A stretch of DNA of 64,000 nucleotides from FEN-1297 sp963834015 (GTDB lineage: Bacteria > Bacteroidota > Ignavibacteria > Ignavibacteriales > Ignavibacteriaceae), in assembly GCA_963834015.1 (NCBI GenBank), contig CAWIAG010000002.1, forward strand, positions 124,001 to 188,000. Reading direction: 5' to 3'. The translations under genes were made by a program, and so were the position numbers. The number at the start of each line of letters is the position of its first letter. The stretch's first letter is position 1. The notes under the pieces were generated by a model that ran no database searches, was not told the DNA's origin, and was given only the letters and a program-made list of their open reading frames with translations. Of the stretch, positions 1 to 8,137 are shown piece after piece.

Positions 1-727
1 AGAAACAGAATCTAAGCTTACCGAAGTAATCAAAAAAGCGATAGACAGAAAAGGTAAAATAATTATACCTGCATTCAGTCTTGAGCGAACCCAGGAATTG
101 GTATTCGCTTTTCATAAAATATTTGAGAAAAAATCCGCCCCGGAAATTCCTATTTATGTGGACAGTCCCCTTTCAACCAGCGCAACCGAAGTATTTAGAA
201 ATCACCCGGAGTGCTTCGATGAAGAAACAATAGATTTTATGAAAAAGTTTAAAGACCCCTTCGGCTTTGACAGGCTTAAATATATCACATCAACGGAAGA
301 TTCAAAGAAATTAAACGATATTGAAGGTCCGGTTGTAATCATATCTGCATCCGGAATGGCGGAAACCGGCAGAATTCTTCACCACCTTGCAAATAATATT
401 GAAAATAGCAATAATATTATTCTTATGGTTGGTTATTGCGCTGAAAATACGCTCGGTATAAAGCTAATTATGAAAGAACCTGTAGTAAAGATATTCGGCG
501 ATGAATATAACGTTAAGGCGGAAGTAATAGTAATAAATTCATTAAGCGCTCATGCAGATTCAAATGAATTAACAAATTATTGCGCTAATTTTGACCGTGA
601 AAAAATGCATAATTTGTTCATTGTTCATGGAGAAATTGATCAGCAGGAAATCTTTGCCGGCAGGTTAAAAGCTATAGGCTTCAATACGGTTACCATCCCA
701 TCGCATGGAGATGTTTTTGAAATTTAA
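1..727 (+). CDS. beta-CASP metallo-beta-lactamase RNA nuclease, 3' part
   Basis: The reading frame is open from base 2, so the gene starts left of the window; the TTG at 98 is internal. What is visible is the beta-CASP part and the C-terminal RMMBL part of an Ysh1/CPSF73-like RNA-processing nuclease: the IPAFSLERTQE segment, YVDSPLSTSATE, the loop ISASGMAETGR, and SAHAD followed by VHGE near the end, which carries the last metal-site histidines of the family. Known relatives act as cytoplasmic zinc-dependent RNA endo/exonucleases. The N-terminal HxHxDH metal motif must lie outside the window. Family assignment is firm; the RNA target is unknown. Confidence 0.88.
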   Translation, partial: ETESKLTEVIKKAIDRKGKIIIPAFSLERTQELVFAFHKIFEKKSAPEIPIYVDSPLSTSATEVFRNHPECFDEETIDFMKKFKDPFGFDRLKYITSTEDSKKLNDIEGPVVIISASGMAETGRILHHLANNIENSNNIILMVGYCAENTLGIKLIMKEPVVKIFGDEYNVKAEVIVINSLSAHADSNELTNYCANFDREKMHNLFIVHGEIDQQEIFAGRLKAIGFNTVTIPSHGDVFEI

Positions 728-833
728 ACCTGCAAGATTTTTCAACTTTATTAATTGCGGGTAAATCCGTAGATTTAAAATTTATTATAATACCTTGAAT
801 TGATGCGATTCTCTCTGTTTAGTACATTAAATA

Positions 834-962
834 ATGGTATTTAATGATAATGCTGAAAGATTGTCGGAATTTAGTTTAGCGGAATTTGCAGGCTGCTTGT
901 TTGATATTTGCATTGAAAAATTTCCAAAACCGGGTTTGAAGCTGAAGGAATTATTCTTTTGA
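834..962 (+). CDS. possible 42-residue small protein, stop overlaps next gene's start
   Basis: A small ORF starts at ATG 834 and ends at TGA 960-962. Its stop shares bases with the TTG start of the next gene (TTGA at 959-962), an arrangement typical of translational coupling. The peptide has a hydrophobic middle with two cysteines and a basic end (FPKPGLKLKELFF). No Shine-Dalgarno is seen in front of it and no family is recognised. It could be a real leader-like protein, the tail of a decayed gene, or chance. Confidence 0.3.
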   Translation: MVFNDNAERLSEFSLAEFAGCLFDICIEKFPKPGLKLKELFF

Positions 963-2863
963 ATAAAGCGATTACTACCTTATTTCTCTTTCTTATTTTT
1001 ATCCCTTTTATATTCTCTCAGAATCAGCTTGATTCTTTAGATATTATTAAAAGTCCTTCGCTTGCTAATTATTTTTATAATAGTTTTGATAAAGAGTTAA
1101 ACACATTCAATCTGCATTCCATGCTGTTGATGAATATTCAGTCGGAAAAATTTAAATTTAATATAAATGAAGATTATAGTTCCACATATATCCGTTCTAC
1201 AGATGCAAGCACACGGGATGAACATGTCTTTTCCGCCACCGGATCCTACGATTTAAGCACTTATTATGATGCAGGGCTAAGAGTTGATAACGATATTTAT
1301 TCGGACAGCAGGCAGATAGATATTAACGAGGCATCTACATCCAGCTTAATAATATTTTCACAAATAAATCCATTAGACAGGTTAACTGTAGCACCTTTTG
1401 CAGGTTATGAAAACAACCGGCAAATAGGACAAAGTGATTATGGTGCAGTATACGGGGGTGAGGGACTTTTAAATAATTATACAACCTCAGATATTATTTT
1501 ACTATCGCAATTCAAATTTAAAAATGAAGACATCTCACCAAGAAAAAATGCACTTAGGTATTTCAACTTTGGTGCAACAGATACTTTAGGCAATGATTTC
1601 AAAAACAAAATAAATTTTCAATACTCTGAGAACAGAAAAGATTTTTATTATAAAGCAGACTCCGTAACCGCAGTTCAGTTCGATATTACAAATAACATTC
1701 AAAGCAGGATAGAAACTGTTTATGTTTTGGAGGATAGTTTATATTATAATAAATTTTTAAATTTATTTTCACTAGATCTGGCCGGAAGATATACCTGGAG
1801 AACAGTTGATTATGATACCCGCTACCGGTCGTTATCCGATCAGTCTATCTCCAGTTTTGATACAAAAATCGATCAATCCAAACTGGAAATTGAAGGAACA
1901 ACTTCGTATAACAGCGAAGATTTTTTCGGTGCATTAAAATTTACATACTCAGACATAGATGAAACCCATATTACAAAAGACTTCCCCGGTTCAATATTAA
2001 GCTTTTATGAGCAGCGCTCCAATATAGAAAGCCTGAACGATAATAATGCAGAGTACCTTACATTATCTTTCATGGGAGGTTTTAAGCTATCTTCTTCAGA
2101 TTTACTTAATATTAGTTTATACCAGAATAAATTACAATATGATACTCCCAGTCCCGGTAGTTACGATACAAGAGATGAACTGCTTTCAATTGTCAGGTTA
2201 AATTATACAAAGCAGCTAAATCCATTTTTTAATGTATTTGTTGAAACTGAAGGAACAATGCATCATATAGTCTATATATATGCAGAAGAGAGTGCAAATA
2301 ATAATATAAACAGGATTATTAGTTTATCAACGGGTTGTACATACTCAGGCCCAAATGTAACTTCCACCAACAGTTTTGGCGTTTCAGCAAATTATACTGT
2401 ATATGATTTTGAAGATATTATTCCGAATGATCAGAGTTATTCCTTCAGACAATTTACTGCGATGGATTCTTCGAGGATAAGATTAGACAAAAGATTAGAT
2501 TTTGTTCATTATGGGTATGTTAAGTTATCAGAGCAAGGTGACTTAGCGTGGGCGTCATTTTCAACGACTCCCACCAGATTTTTACAGGAAGTTTATTCTA
2601 TCCCCAAATTTGTATTATACTACGACCGAACCTTTGTTTCTCTGGGTTTAAGAATTTATTCACTTAATTCTTACAATTACCAGGGATTGATAAAAGTTTT
2701 AAATTCAAGTTATCTTAGTGTTGGGCCACTAACTGAATTTTCACTCAATTGGAACAGGTCACTTTATATTAGTCTTCTCGGCTGGTATGAATTTGTGACT
2801 AACACTAATCAGGCAGATATTCAGCAGGCTAATTTATCATTAAATATAAAGTGGAATTTTTAG
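959..2863 (+). CDS. putative outer-membrane beta-barrel protein, unknown function
   Basis: A 634-residue protein beginning with a clear signal peptide (MNKAITTLFLFLIFIPFIFSQ, cut about residue 21). The body is rich in alternating hydrophobic/polar stretches with many Tyr, Ser and Asn, and the chain ends in KWNF; a terminal Phe after a beta strand is the usual signal for outer-membrane barrel insertion. The TTG start is chosen because GAAGGA lies about 10 bases upstream and the signal peptide begins there. No named family is recognised. It probably folds as a large barrel in the outer membrane; a role in export or uptake is only a guess. Confidence 0.65.
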   Translation: MNKAITTLFLFLIFIPFIFSQNQLDSLDIIKSPSLANYFYNSFDKELNTFNLHSMLLMNIQSEKFKFNINEDYSSTYIRSTDASTRDEHVFSATGSYDLSTYYDAGLRVDNDIYSDSRQIDINEASTSSLIIFSQINPLDRLTVAPFAGYENNRQIGQSDYGAVYGGEGLLNNYTTSDIILLSQFKFKNEDISPRKNALRYFNFGATDTLGNDFKNKINFQYSENRKDFYYKADSVTAVQFDITNNIQSRIETVYVLEDSLYYNKFLNLFSLDLAGRYTWRTVDYDTRYRSLSDQSISSFDTKIDQSKLEIEGTTSYNSEDFFGALKFTYSDIDETHITKDFPGSILSFYEQRSNIESLNDNNAEYLTLSFMGGFKLSSSDLLNISLYQNKLQYDTPSPGSYDTRDELLSIVRLNYTKQLNPFFNVFVETEGTMHHIVYIYAEESANNNINRIISLSTGCTYSGPNVTSTNSFGVSANYTVYDFEDIIPNDQSYSFRQFTAMDSSRIRLDKRLDFVHYGYVKLSEQGDLAWASFSTTPTRFLQEVYSIPKFVLYYDRTFVSLGLRIYSLNSYNYQGLIKVLNSSYLSVGPLTEFSLNWNRSLYISLLGWYEFVTNTNQADIQQANLSLNIKWNF

Positions 2864-2972
2864 TTTTAACACTTAATTGGACCGTTCTAATAAAAATGTT
2901 AATAATTTAAGAATATAAAAATTGATAAAATGAGAATTTTTGTTATTTTCACTATTAAAATTTGGAACCATT

Positions 2973-3386
2973 TTGGCTGAAAATACTTTTTACCTAGAGA
3001 TTGAAAGCGATCCAAACAATTTAATAACGGTTGAAGAGTTTGTAAATTATTTTTCGGTAGAACTCGGAATAAAAGAAGAGAAGCTTCCCGGCTTACTTCT
3101 TTCCGTTACAGAAGCAACAACTAATGCAATAATTCACGCCAATAAAAGCAACAAAAATAAAAAAGTAAAGATTAATGTATATGTTGAAAATAAAAAACTG
3201 TTTATTTGTGTAAAGGACGAGGGAGCAGGTTTTGATCCGCAGAATGTTCCCGATCCTACTGCGCCTGAAAATCTTTTAAAAAACTCCGGACGGGGGTTGT
3301 ACCTAATGAAGGTTTATATGGATGAGGTAAATTATAAAGTTACTCCTGAAGGAACCGAAACAATATTAGTATTAAATTTACCTTAA
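2973..3386 (+). CDS. RsbW-like serine kinase / anti-sigma ATPase
   Basis: A GHKL-type HATPase_c_2 domain makes up nearly the whole protein. The N-box is EATTNAIIHAN, the G1 motif DEGAGFDP and the G2-like motif GRGLYLMKVYMDEV. Proteins of this kind bind a sigma factor or phosphorylate an anti-sigma-antagonist (STAS) partner in the cytoplasm. The frame is open from TTG 2940, but TTG 2973 is preferred because GGAA sits 7-9 bases upstream and the domain begins at once (AENTFYLEIESDPNN). No STAS protein, PP2C phosphatase or sigma gene is adjacent, so the partner is encoded elsewhere. Confidence 0.82.
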   Translation: MAENTFYLEIESDPNNLITVEEFVNYFSVELGIKEEKLPGLLLSVTEATTNAIIHANKSNKNKKVKINVYVENKKLFICVKDEGAGFDPQNVPDPTAPENLLKNSGRGLYLMKVYMDEVNYKVTPEGTETILVLNLP

Positions 3387-3636
3387 TTAATACATAAAAT
3401 TCCTCCTTTTATTATCAATTCTTATAAAATTCAAATAATATTAGTGCTCACTATATGTTTTTTAAATTTATTTTTAAATTATGTGCTTTACAGCTCAAAG
3501 TTTCTTTTTGAGTGCAATTAAAAAGCTTTCTTTTTGCAAATACACTATGTCATATTTATTTTTAAGTAAATCAGAATAAAATTAAATACGGGACTTACCT
3601 TAGTTTATTCAAATATTATAATCCGGAGGAATAAAA
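3387..3636. other. intergenic region before mdh
   Basis: About 250 AT-rich bases with no ORF. A weak hairpin, CTCAAA/TTTGAG with a T-rich loop near 3495-3512, may end the anti-sigma transcript. A strong Shine-Dalgarno (GGAGGA) lies just upstream of the mdh ATG at 3637. No promoter can be assigned with confidence. Confidence 0.3.
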
Positions 3637-4602
3637 ATGTTAAGAAAAAAAATCGCATTGATAGGCGGAGGGCAAATCGGCGGAGTGCTTACACAACTAA
3701 TAGCACAGAAACAGCTTGCCGATGTAGTATTATTCGATGTAGTTGAAGATTTACCTCAAGGTAAAGTACTGGATATTTCTGAAGCTGCCAGTGTAGATTG
3801 CTTTGATGTTAATATAACCGGAACAAACAATTATAAAGATATTGCGGGCGCCGATCTTATTATAATTACAGCAGGTTTACCCAGAAAGCCGGGTATGAGC
3901 AGAGACGACCTCCTGGTTACTAACGCAAAAATTATGAGATCGGTGGCGGAAGCCGTAAAAACGAATGCAGCGGATTCAATTGTTATTATAATTTCCAACC
4001 CGCTTGATGCAATGGTTACATTATTTAAAAATATAAGCGGATTTCCATCTAACCGGGTTATGGGTCAGGCCGGTGTTTTGGATTCATCACGTTTTGCAAC
4101 CTTTATATCCTGGGAACTTGGTGTGTCGGTTAAAGATATTAATGCTCTTGTACTTGGCGGCCACGGGGATACTATGGTTCCAATTATAAGGTATGCTAAC
4201 GTTAACGGAATTCCTGTTATGGAACTGCTTGAAAGGAAATACAAGGACAAATCAAAAGCGATAGAAGTGATAAATGCAATGGTAGAACGGACGAAAATGG
4301 CAGGCGGCGAAGTTGTAAAACTCTTAAAGACCGGTTCAGCTTTTTATTCACCTGCCTCATCTGCAATACAAATGGCGCAGTCTATTTTATTTGACGAAAA
4401 AAGGCTGCTTTCTACCTGCGCATATTTGAATGGAGAATTTGGAGTTACGGGTTATTACGTTGGCGTTCCTGCAATACTGGGTGCCAACGGGGTTGAAAAA
4501 GTTGTAGAGTTTTCGCTCGATGAGGAGGAACAGGTACTTATGAATAATTCTGTTGATGCTGTTAAAAAACTTGTTGAAGATATGCAGAGGCTCGGATTGT
4601 AA
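3637..4602 (+). CDS. mdh: malate dehydrogenase
   Basis: Catalyses reversible NAD-dependent oxidation of malate to oxaloacetate in the TCA cycle, in the cytoplasm. The 321-residue length fits the LDH-like MDH group. The Rossmann motif GGGQIGG starts at about residue 10. LPRKPGMSR (81-89) carries the arginine at the specificity position (R83) that marks malate rather than lactate enzymes, and the catalytic histidine is in GGHGDTM (H176), with SSRFA (R152) binding substrate. GGAGGA lies 6-8 bases ahead of the ATG. It is followed by a strong bidirectional terminator, so it is probably monocistronic. Confidence 0.96.
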   Translation: MLRKKIALIGGGQIGGVLTQLIAQKQLADVVLFDVVEDLPQGKVLDISEAASVDCFDVNITGTNNYKDIAGADLIIITAGLPRKPGMSRDDLLVTNAKIMRSVAEAVKTNAADSIVIIISNPLDAMVTLFKNISGFPSNRVMGQAGVLDSSRFATFISWELGVSVKDINALVLGGHGDTMVPIIRYANVNGIPVMELLERKYKDKSKAIEVINAMVERTKMAGGEVVKLLKTGSAFYSPASSAIQMAQSILFDEKRLLSTCAYLNGEFGVTGYYVGVPAILGANGVEKVVEFSLDEEEQVLMNNSVDAVKKLVEDMQRLGL

Positions 4603-4638
4603 GAGCATATATAACTTTATATTATTTTGTTCTAAATT

Positions 4639-4666
4639 TAAAAACCCTCCATCCGGAGGGTTTTTA
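4639..4666. terminator. bidirectional rho-independent terminator between mdh and rpmA
   Basis: The arms AAACCCTCC and GGAGGGTTT flank a short ATCC loop, with an A-run on the left and a T-run on the right. The hairpin can therefore stop transcription from mdh (plus strand) and from rplU-rpmA (minus strand), which converge here. Confidence 0.85.
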
Positions 4667-4691
4667 AATTAAAAATATATTAAGAACCAAA

Positions 4692-4946
4692 TTAACCGGT
4701 AATTACGTTAACGTATTTTCTATCGCCTTTTTTGGTTTCAAATTTTACTTTACCATCGGCTACAGCAAACAAAGTATCATCACCGCCTTTTAATACATTT
4801 TCACCGGGATGAAATTTTGTTCCTCTTTGTCTGATAAGAATATTTCCAGCTACAACTTTTTCGCCACCGAATTTTTTTACACCTAATCGCTGCGCATTGC
4901 TATCCCGGCCGTTTCTTGATGATCCCTGACCTTTTTTATGAGCCAT
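4692..4946 (-). CDS. rpmA: 50S ribosomal protein L27
   Basis: An 84-residue basic protein whose N-terminus AHKKGQGSSRNGRDS is the classic L27 tail that reaches the peptidyl-transferase centre; GVKKFGGE and GNILIRQRGTKFHPG are also diagnostic. There is no cleavable N-terminal extension of the Firmicutes type. It lies 36 bases downstream of rplU on the same strand, the conserved rplU-rpmA pair, with a good Shine-Dalgarno (AAGGAG). Confidence 0.97.
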   Translation of the reverse strand: MAHKKGQGSSRNGRDSNAQRLGVKKFGGEKVVAGNILIRQRGTKFHPGENVLKGGDDTLFAVADGKVKFETKKGDRKYVNVITG

Positions 4947-4982
4947 AATAAAATCTCCTTTAAGCTATAATCTTAAAATTTT

Positions 4983-5291
4983 TTAGCCAATATTCGTAAT
5001 TTCAATTTTTGTTAACTGCTGCCTGTGACCGTTCTTTTTATCGTATCCGGTTCTTCTTTTTTTCTTGAAGACAATAACTTTATCGTCCTTAACGTGTTCT
5101 AAAACCTTAGCTTTAACTTCAACACCCTTTAAATATGGATTTCCAACTTTAGTACCGTTTTCATCAGAAACTAAAAAAACGTTCGAAAAAGTAACATCCT
5201 TTTCCGGCTCCTCGCTTAATTTAGGAACGTAATACTGAATCTTCTCGGATACCTTAAATTGTTGTCCTGCTATATCAACAACAGCAAACAT
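4983..5291 (-). CDS. rplU: 50S ribosomal protein L21
   Basis: A 102-residue protein of usual L21 length, starting MFAVVDIAGQQFKVSE and ending with the basic KKKRRTGYDKKNGHRQ stretch that binds 23S rRNA. It is the first gene of the rplU-rpmA pair, separated from the upstream histidine kinase gene by about 120 bases that probably hold its promoter. Confidence 0.97.
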   Translation of the reverse strand: MFAVVDIAGQQFKVSEKIQYYVPKLSEEPEKDVTFSNVFLVSDENGTKVGNPYLKGVEVKAKVLEHVKDDKVIVFKKKRRTGYDKKNGHRQQLTKIEITNIG

Positions 5292-5413
5292 TTTAACCTC
5301 ATTTTCTAAAATTTAGACTTCAAAGTTAAGAAATAATGATTTTTAAGTCAATTCTTAATTAAATAAATTTCAACCCGGATAAGATCAAATTTTGCGGAAT
5401 TTGTTAAAATAAT

Positions 5414-6442
5414 CTACTTCTTCAATCTAAATGAAAATTCTGATCCTTCATTAAATCTGCTATTAACCTCAATTTTGGACCCATGTGCTTCAATTATATG
5501 TTTAACAATTGCCAAACCCAATCCTGTTCCTCCAACCGCCCTTGATCGCGCCTTATCTACCCTGTAAAATCTTTCGAAAATTCTTTGTGCATCCTCTTCA
5601 GGGATCCCGATTCCCGAATCGCGTATAATTATTTTTCCATATTTTGGTTCTTCTTCAACCAAAACTTCTATTTTTCCTTTTTCTGTGTATTTAATGGCGT
5701 TGCTTATCAAGTTTACAATCACCTGTCGGAGTCTTTCTTTATCCCCAAAAAGCTGGAGATTTACATTACAAGGATAATATATAAGTTCCAGTTTTTTTTC
5801 ACTTGCTGAAGGGATAAATTCATTTACCAGGTTTTTAAGGTAATCATCTATTTTAAAATACCTGAAACTCATTCTCATTTCGCCGGATTCAATCATTGAA
5901 ATATCTATAAGATCATTAAGAAGGTTGTTTAAGCTTAAAGTATGATGATTAGCTTTTCCAAGAAAATTTTTATTAACATTATCATCACTAATGGCACCGT
6001 TGAGCAGCGTTTCAATATATCCCTGGATTGCAAAAATAGGCGTTCTTAATTCGTGGGAAACGTTAGCCAGAAACTCAGACCTCATCTTTTGCAGACGTTT
6101 TAAATGTTCTATATCGCTTTTAGTCTTTTCAAACATTAATTTAATATCTTCCTGGAGGCCTCTAAGATTATGTCGTAATTTTATTTCATCCGAACTGGAA
6201 TAAAAATTCTGCCTGATATTATTAATGATCAGCATAATTTCATCTAATTCTCTATTACGTTTTTTACCGAGATAATAAAGCAGAAGAAGGCTAAACACCA
6301 AAAGCAGGGTAATAAGAGACAAGTTCACAGCAGATTTACCATTTATGGTAAATATCAAAACTACAATAAAAAGATCAAAGAATAGAAATTCTACGAAATA
6401 TACCCGAGCGGAAATAAGATTTGATTTAATTTCATTCCACAC
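5414..6442 (-). CDS. PhoR-like sensor histidine kinase
   Basis: A membrane histidine kinase of 342 residues. Two hydrophobic segments (about 17-33 and 41-58) are separated by only a few residues, so there is almost no periplasmic sensor domain. HisKA carries the phosphoacceptor in SHELRTP (H130); the catalytic domain has the N-box NLISNAIKYTE, G1 DSGIGIPEED and G2 GGTGLGLAIVKH. The GTG start overlaps the end of the response-regulator gene by 11 bases, indicating coupled translation. The short external part suggests it senses a membrane or partner-protein signal (inference). It resembles PhoR, but no pst genes are in view. Confidence 0.9.
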   Translation of the reverse strand: MWNEIKSNLISARVYFVEFLFFDLFIVVLIFTINGKSAVNLSLITLLLVFSLLLLYYLGKKRNRELDEIMLIINNIRQNFYSSSDEIKLRHNLRGLQEDIKLMFEKTKSDIEHLKRLQKMRSEFLANVSHELRTPIFAIQGYIETLLNGAISDDNVNKNFLGKANHHTLSLNNLLNDLIDISMIESGEMRMSFRYFKIDDYLKNLVNEFIPSASEKKLELIYYPCNVNLQLFGDKERLRQVIVNLISNAIKYTEKGKIEVLVEEEPKYGKIIIRDSGIGIPEEDAQRIFERFYRVDKARSRAVGGTGLGLAIVKHIIEAHGSKIEVNSRFNEGSEFSFRLKK

Positions 6443-7124
6443 TTTTAAATCTATACCCTACGCCTTTAACAGTTTCAATAAGATCGCAATATTTATCAAG
6501 TTTCTCCCGGATTTTTCTAATATGAACATCGACAGTTCTGTCAACGACATAAACATCTGTACCCCAAACATCCTTTAAAAGAGTGTCACGGCTGAATACT
6601 TTACCAGGGTTATTTGACAAATAATACAGTAATTCAAATTCTTTGCGCGGCAAAATTTTTTCTTTTCCATCCAGGTAAACAACGTACTTATCCTTATCTA
6701 TTAAAAGGGGACCCAAAGTGATTTTTGAAGGTGCCGACTTCCCGCCCACAGCAGATTCTGCTTTTCTGATATTGGATTTTACCCTAGCAACAAGTTTTTG
6801 GGGTGATATAGGTTTTTGGATGTAATCATCTGCTCCTATCTCAAGGCCAAGGATTTCATTAGCTTCACCGGCTTTTGCAGTTAAAAATATTATAGGCATT
6901 TTTTCAAAACCGGGTGTTTCTCTAATTTTCTTAAAAACTTCATAACCATCCATTTTAGGCATCATTATGTCCAAAATAACAAGGTCAGGTTTTTGAGAAA
7001 TTTTTGTTAATGCTTCAATACCGTCGTAAGCAGAGATTACATCAAATCCCTCCTGTACCAGGTTATATTGTAAAAATTCGACAATATCCGGTTCATCATC
7101 GACCAGTAATATTTTTGTTTTCAT
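6432..7124 (-). CDS. OmpR/PhoB-family response regulator
   Basis: Receiver domain at 1-120 with the acidic pocket DDE (9-11), phosphoacceptor D52 in LDIMMPKMDG, and the conserved K104 in QKP; a winged-helix DNA-binding domain follows (about 135-228) with RKEFELLYYL and VDVHIRKIREKL, ending VKGVGYRF. It is the partner of the kinase encoded immediately downstream with an 11-base overlap. It sits 4 bases after the Gfo/Idh oxidoreductase gene, so it is transcribed from the xseA promoter or one further inside. Confidence 0.93.
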   Translation of the reverse strand: MKTKILLVDDEPDIVEFLQYNLVQEGFDVISAYDGIEALTKISQKPDLVILDIMMPKMDGYEVFKKIRETPGFEKMPIIFLTAKAGEANEILGLEIGADDYIQKPISPQKLVARVKSNIRKAESAVGGKSAPSKITLGPLLIDKDKYVVYLDGKEKILPRKEFELLYYLSNNPGKVFSRDTLLKDVWGTDVYVVDRTVDVHIRKIREKLDKYCDLIETVKGVGYRFKSVE

Positions 7125-7128
7125 ATTT

Positions 7129-8130
7129 TCACAATTTAATTTCTTTTTTTTGAGCTGATGATTTATACATTGCTTCGATTACTTCCATCCTTGAAAGTGA
7201 TTCATCCGCGGATGAAAAAACAGGATTTAGTCCGTTTACCGCACCCAGGAAACTTTTCAGTTCATTCATATAAGATTTTCTAAATAAATTTAGCGCACTT
7301 TCAATCTGGTAAGGGGTTAGATCAATAAGATGGTCTTCTATTTTCTTATGTATATGAAATGGATTTAAAGATGCCGCGCCTTTAGTGCCGTAAATATCAA
7401 AATAAAAAAAATCTTTTTCGCGTGAAAGCGACCAGCTTGATTCAATACTAATGCATGAAGAATCCGCACATCTTAAAAAACTTATGGACGTATCCTCAAC
7501 TGTTTTAGTGTTCTGATAGAAGTTTTGCGTAGTAACAGAGCTTACAGGTGGAAAATTAAGCAACCATAGCGACATATCAAGTAATAAAATACTTAAGTCG
7601 ATTATTACTCCTCCGCCGGACTCTTCTTTTTTAGTAAACCACTTTTGGCTGCTGCTTTGCCTTCTCAGCCAACCGCATTTAATATAAAATGGCTGGCCTA
7701 TTTCTCCGGCGTTTACCAGACTTTTTAGTATCATCGCATCCGGCCTGTAGCGTAAATTCATACCTACCATTATTTTCCGTTTATATTTTTTGGCCGCCTC
7801 CACAATTTGTTTAGATTCATTATAGGTTCTGGCTAATGGTTTTTCAACCAGTACATCCCTGTTTGCTTTTAAACAGGCTATTGCAATTTCTTTATGTGTA
7901 TTTGTGGGAGTTGCAATAATTATTGTGCCGGCATCACTATTAGCAAGCAATTCATTATGATCTTTATACCTTTCCTTAATATTAAATTTATCTGCTATAG
8001 TGTTCAGCCTGTTTTTGTTGACTTCTGCAACGGCTGTTATTTCAATATTTTCAATTTTAGTCAAATACGGAAGGTGAACTAATTGTGCAATCCCGCCCAA
8101 ACCAATCACTGCAACTTTAGTCTTATCCAT
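7129..8130 (-). CDS. Gfo/Idh/MocA-family NAD(P) oxidoreductase
   Basis: A 333-residue protein with an N-terminal Rossmann domain (VAVIGLGGIAQLVHLPYL, residues 6-23) and the family EKPLA motif (about 96-100), followed by the C-terminal Gfo/Idh alpha/beta domain. Family members oxidise or reduce sugars, inositols and related compounds. It lies 7 bases after dxs and 4 bases before the response-regulator gene, an unusual location inside a housekeeping operon. The substrate cannot be read from the sequence. Confidence 0.85.
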   Translation of the reverse strand: MDKTKVAVIGLGGIAQLVHLPYLTKIENIEITAVAEVNKNRLNTIADKFNIKERYKDHNELLANSDAGTIIIATPTNTHKEIAIACLKANRDVLVEKPLARTYNESKQIVEAAKKYKRKIMVGMNLRYRPDAMILKSLVNAGEIGQPFYIKCGWLRRQSSSQKWFTKKEESGGGVIIDLSILLLDMSLWLLNFPPVSSVTTQNFYQNTKTVEDTSISFLRCADSSCISIESSWSLSREKDFFYFDIYGTKGAASLNPFHIHKKIEDHLIDLTPYQIESALNLFRKSYMNELKSFLGAVNGLNPVFSSADESLSRMEVIEAMYKSSAQKKEIKL

Positions 8131-8137
8131 TAAAATT

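Noticed and set aside
2930..2980. 16-codon ORF from ATG 2930 overlapping the anti-sigma gene start
   Set aside because: Very short, no ribosome-binding site, and explained by chance in the leader of the next gene.
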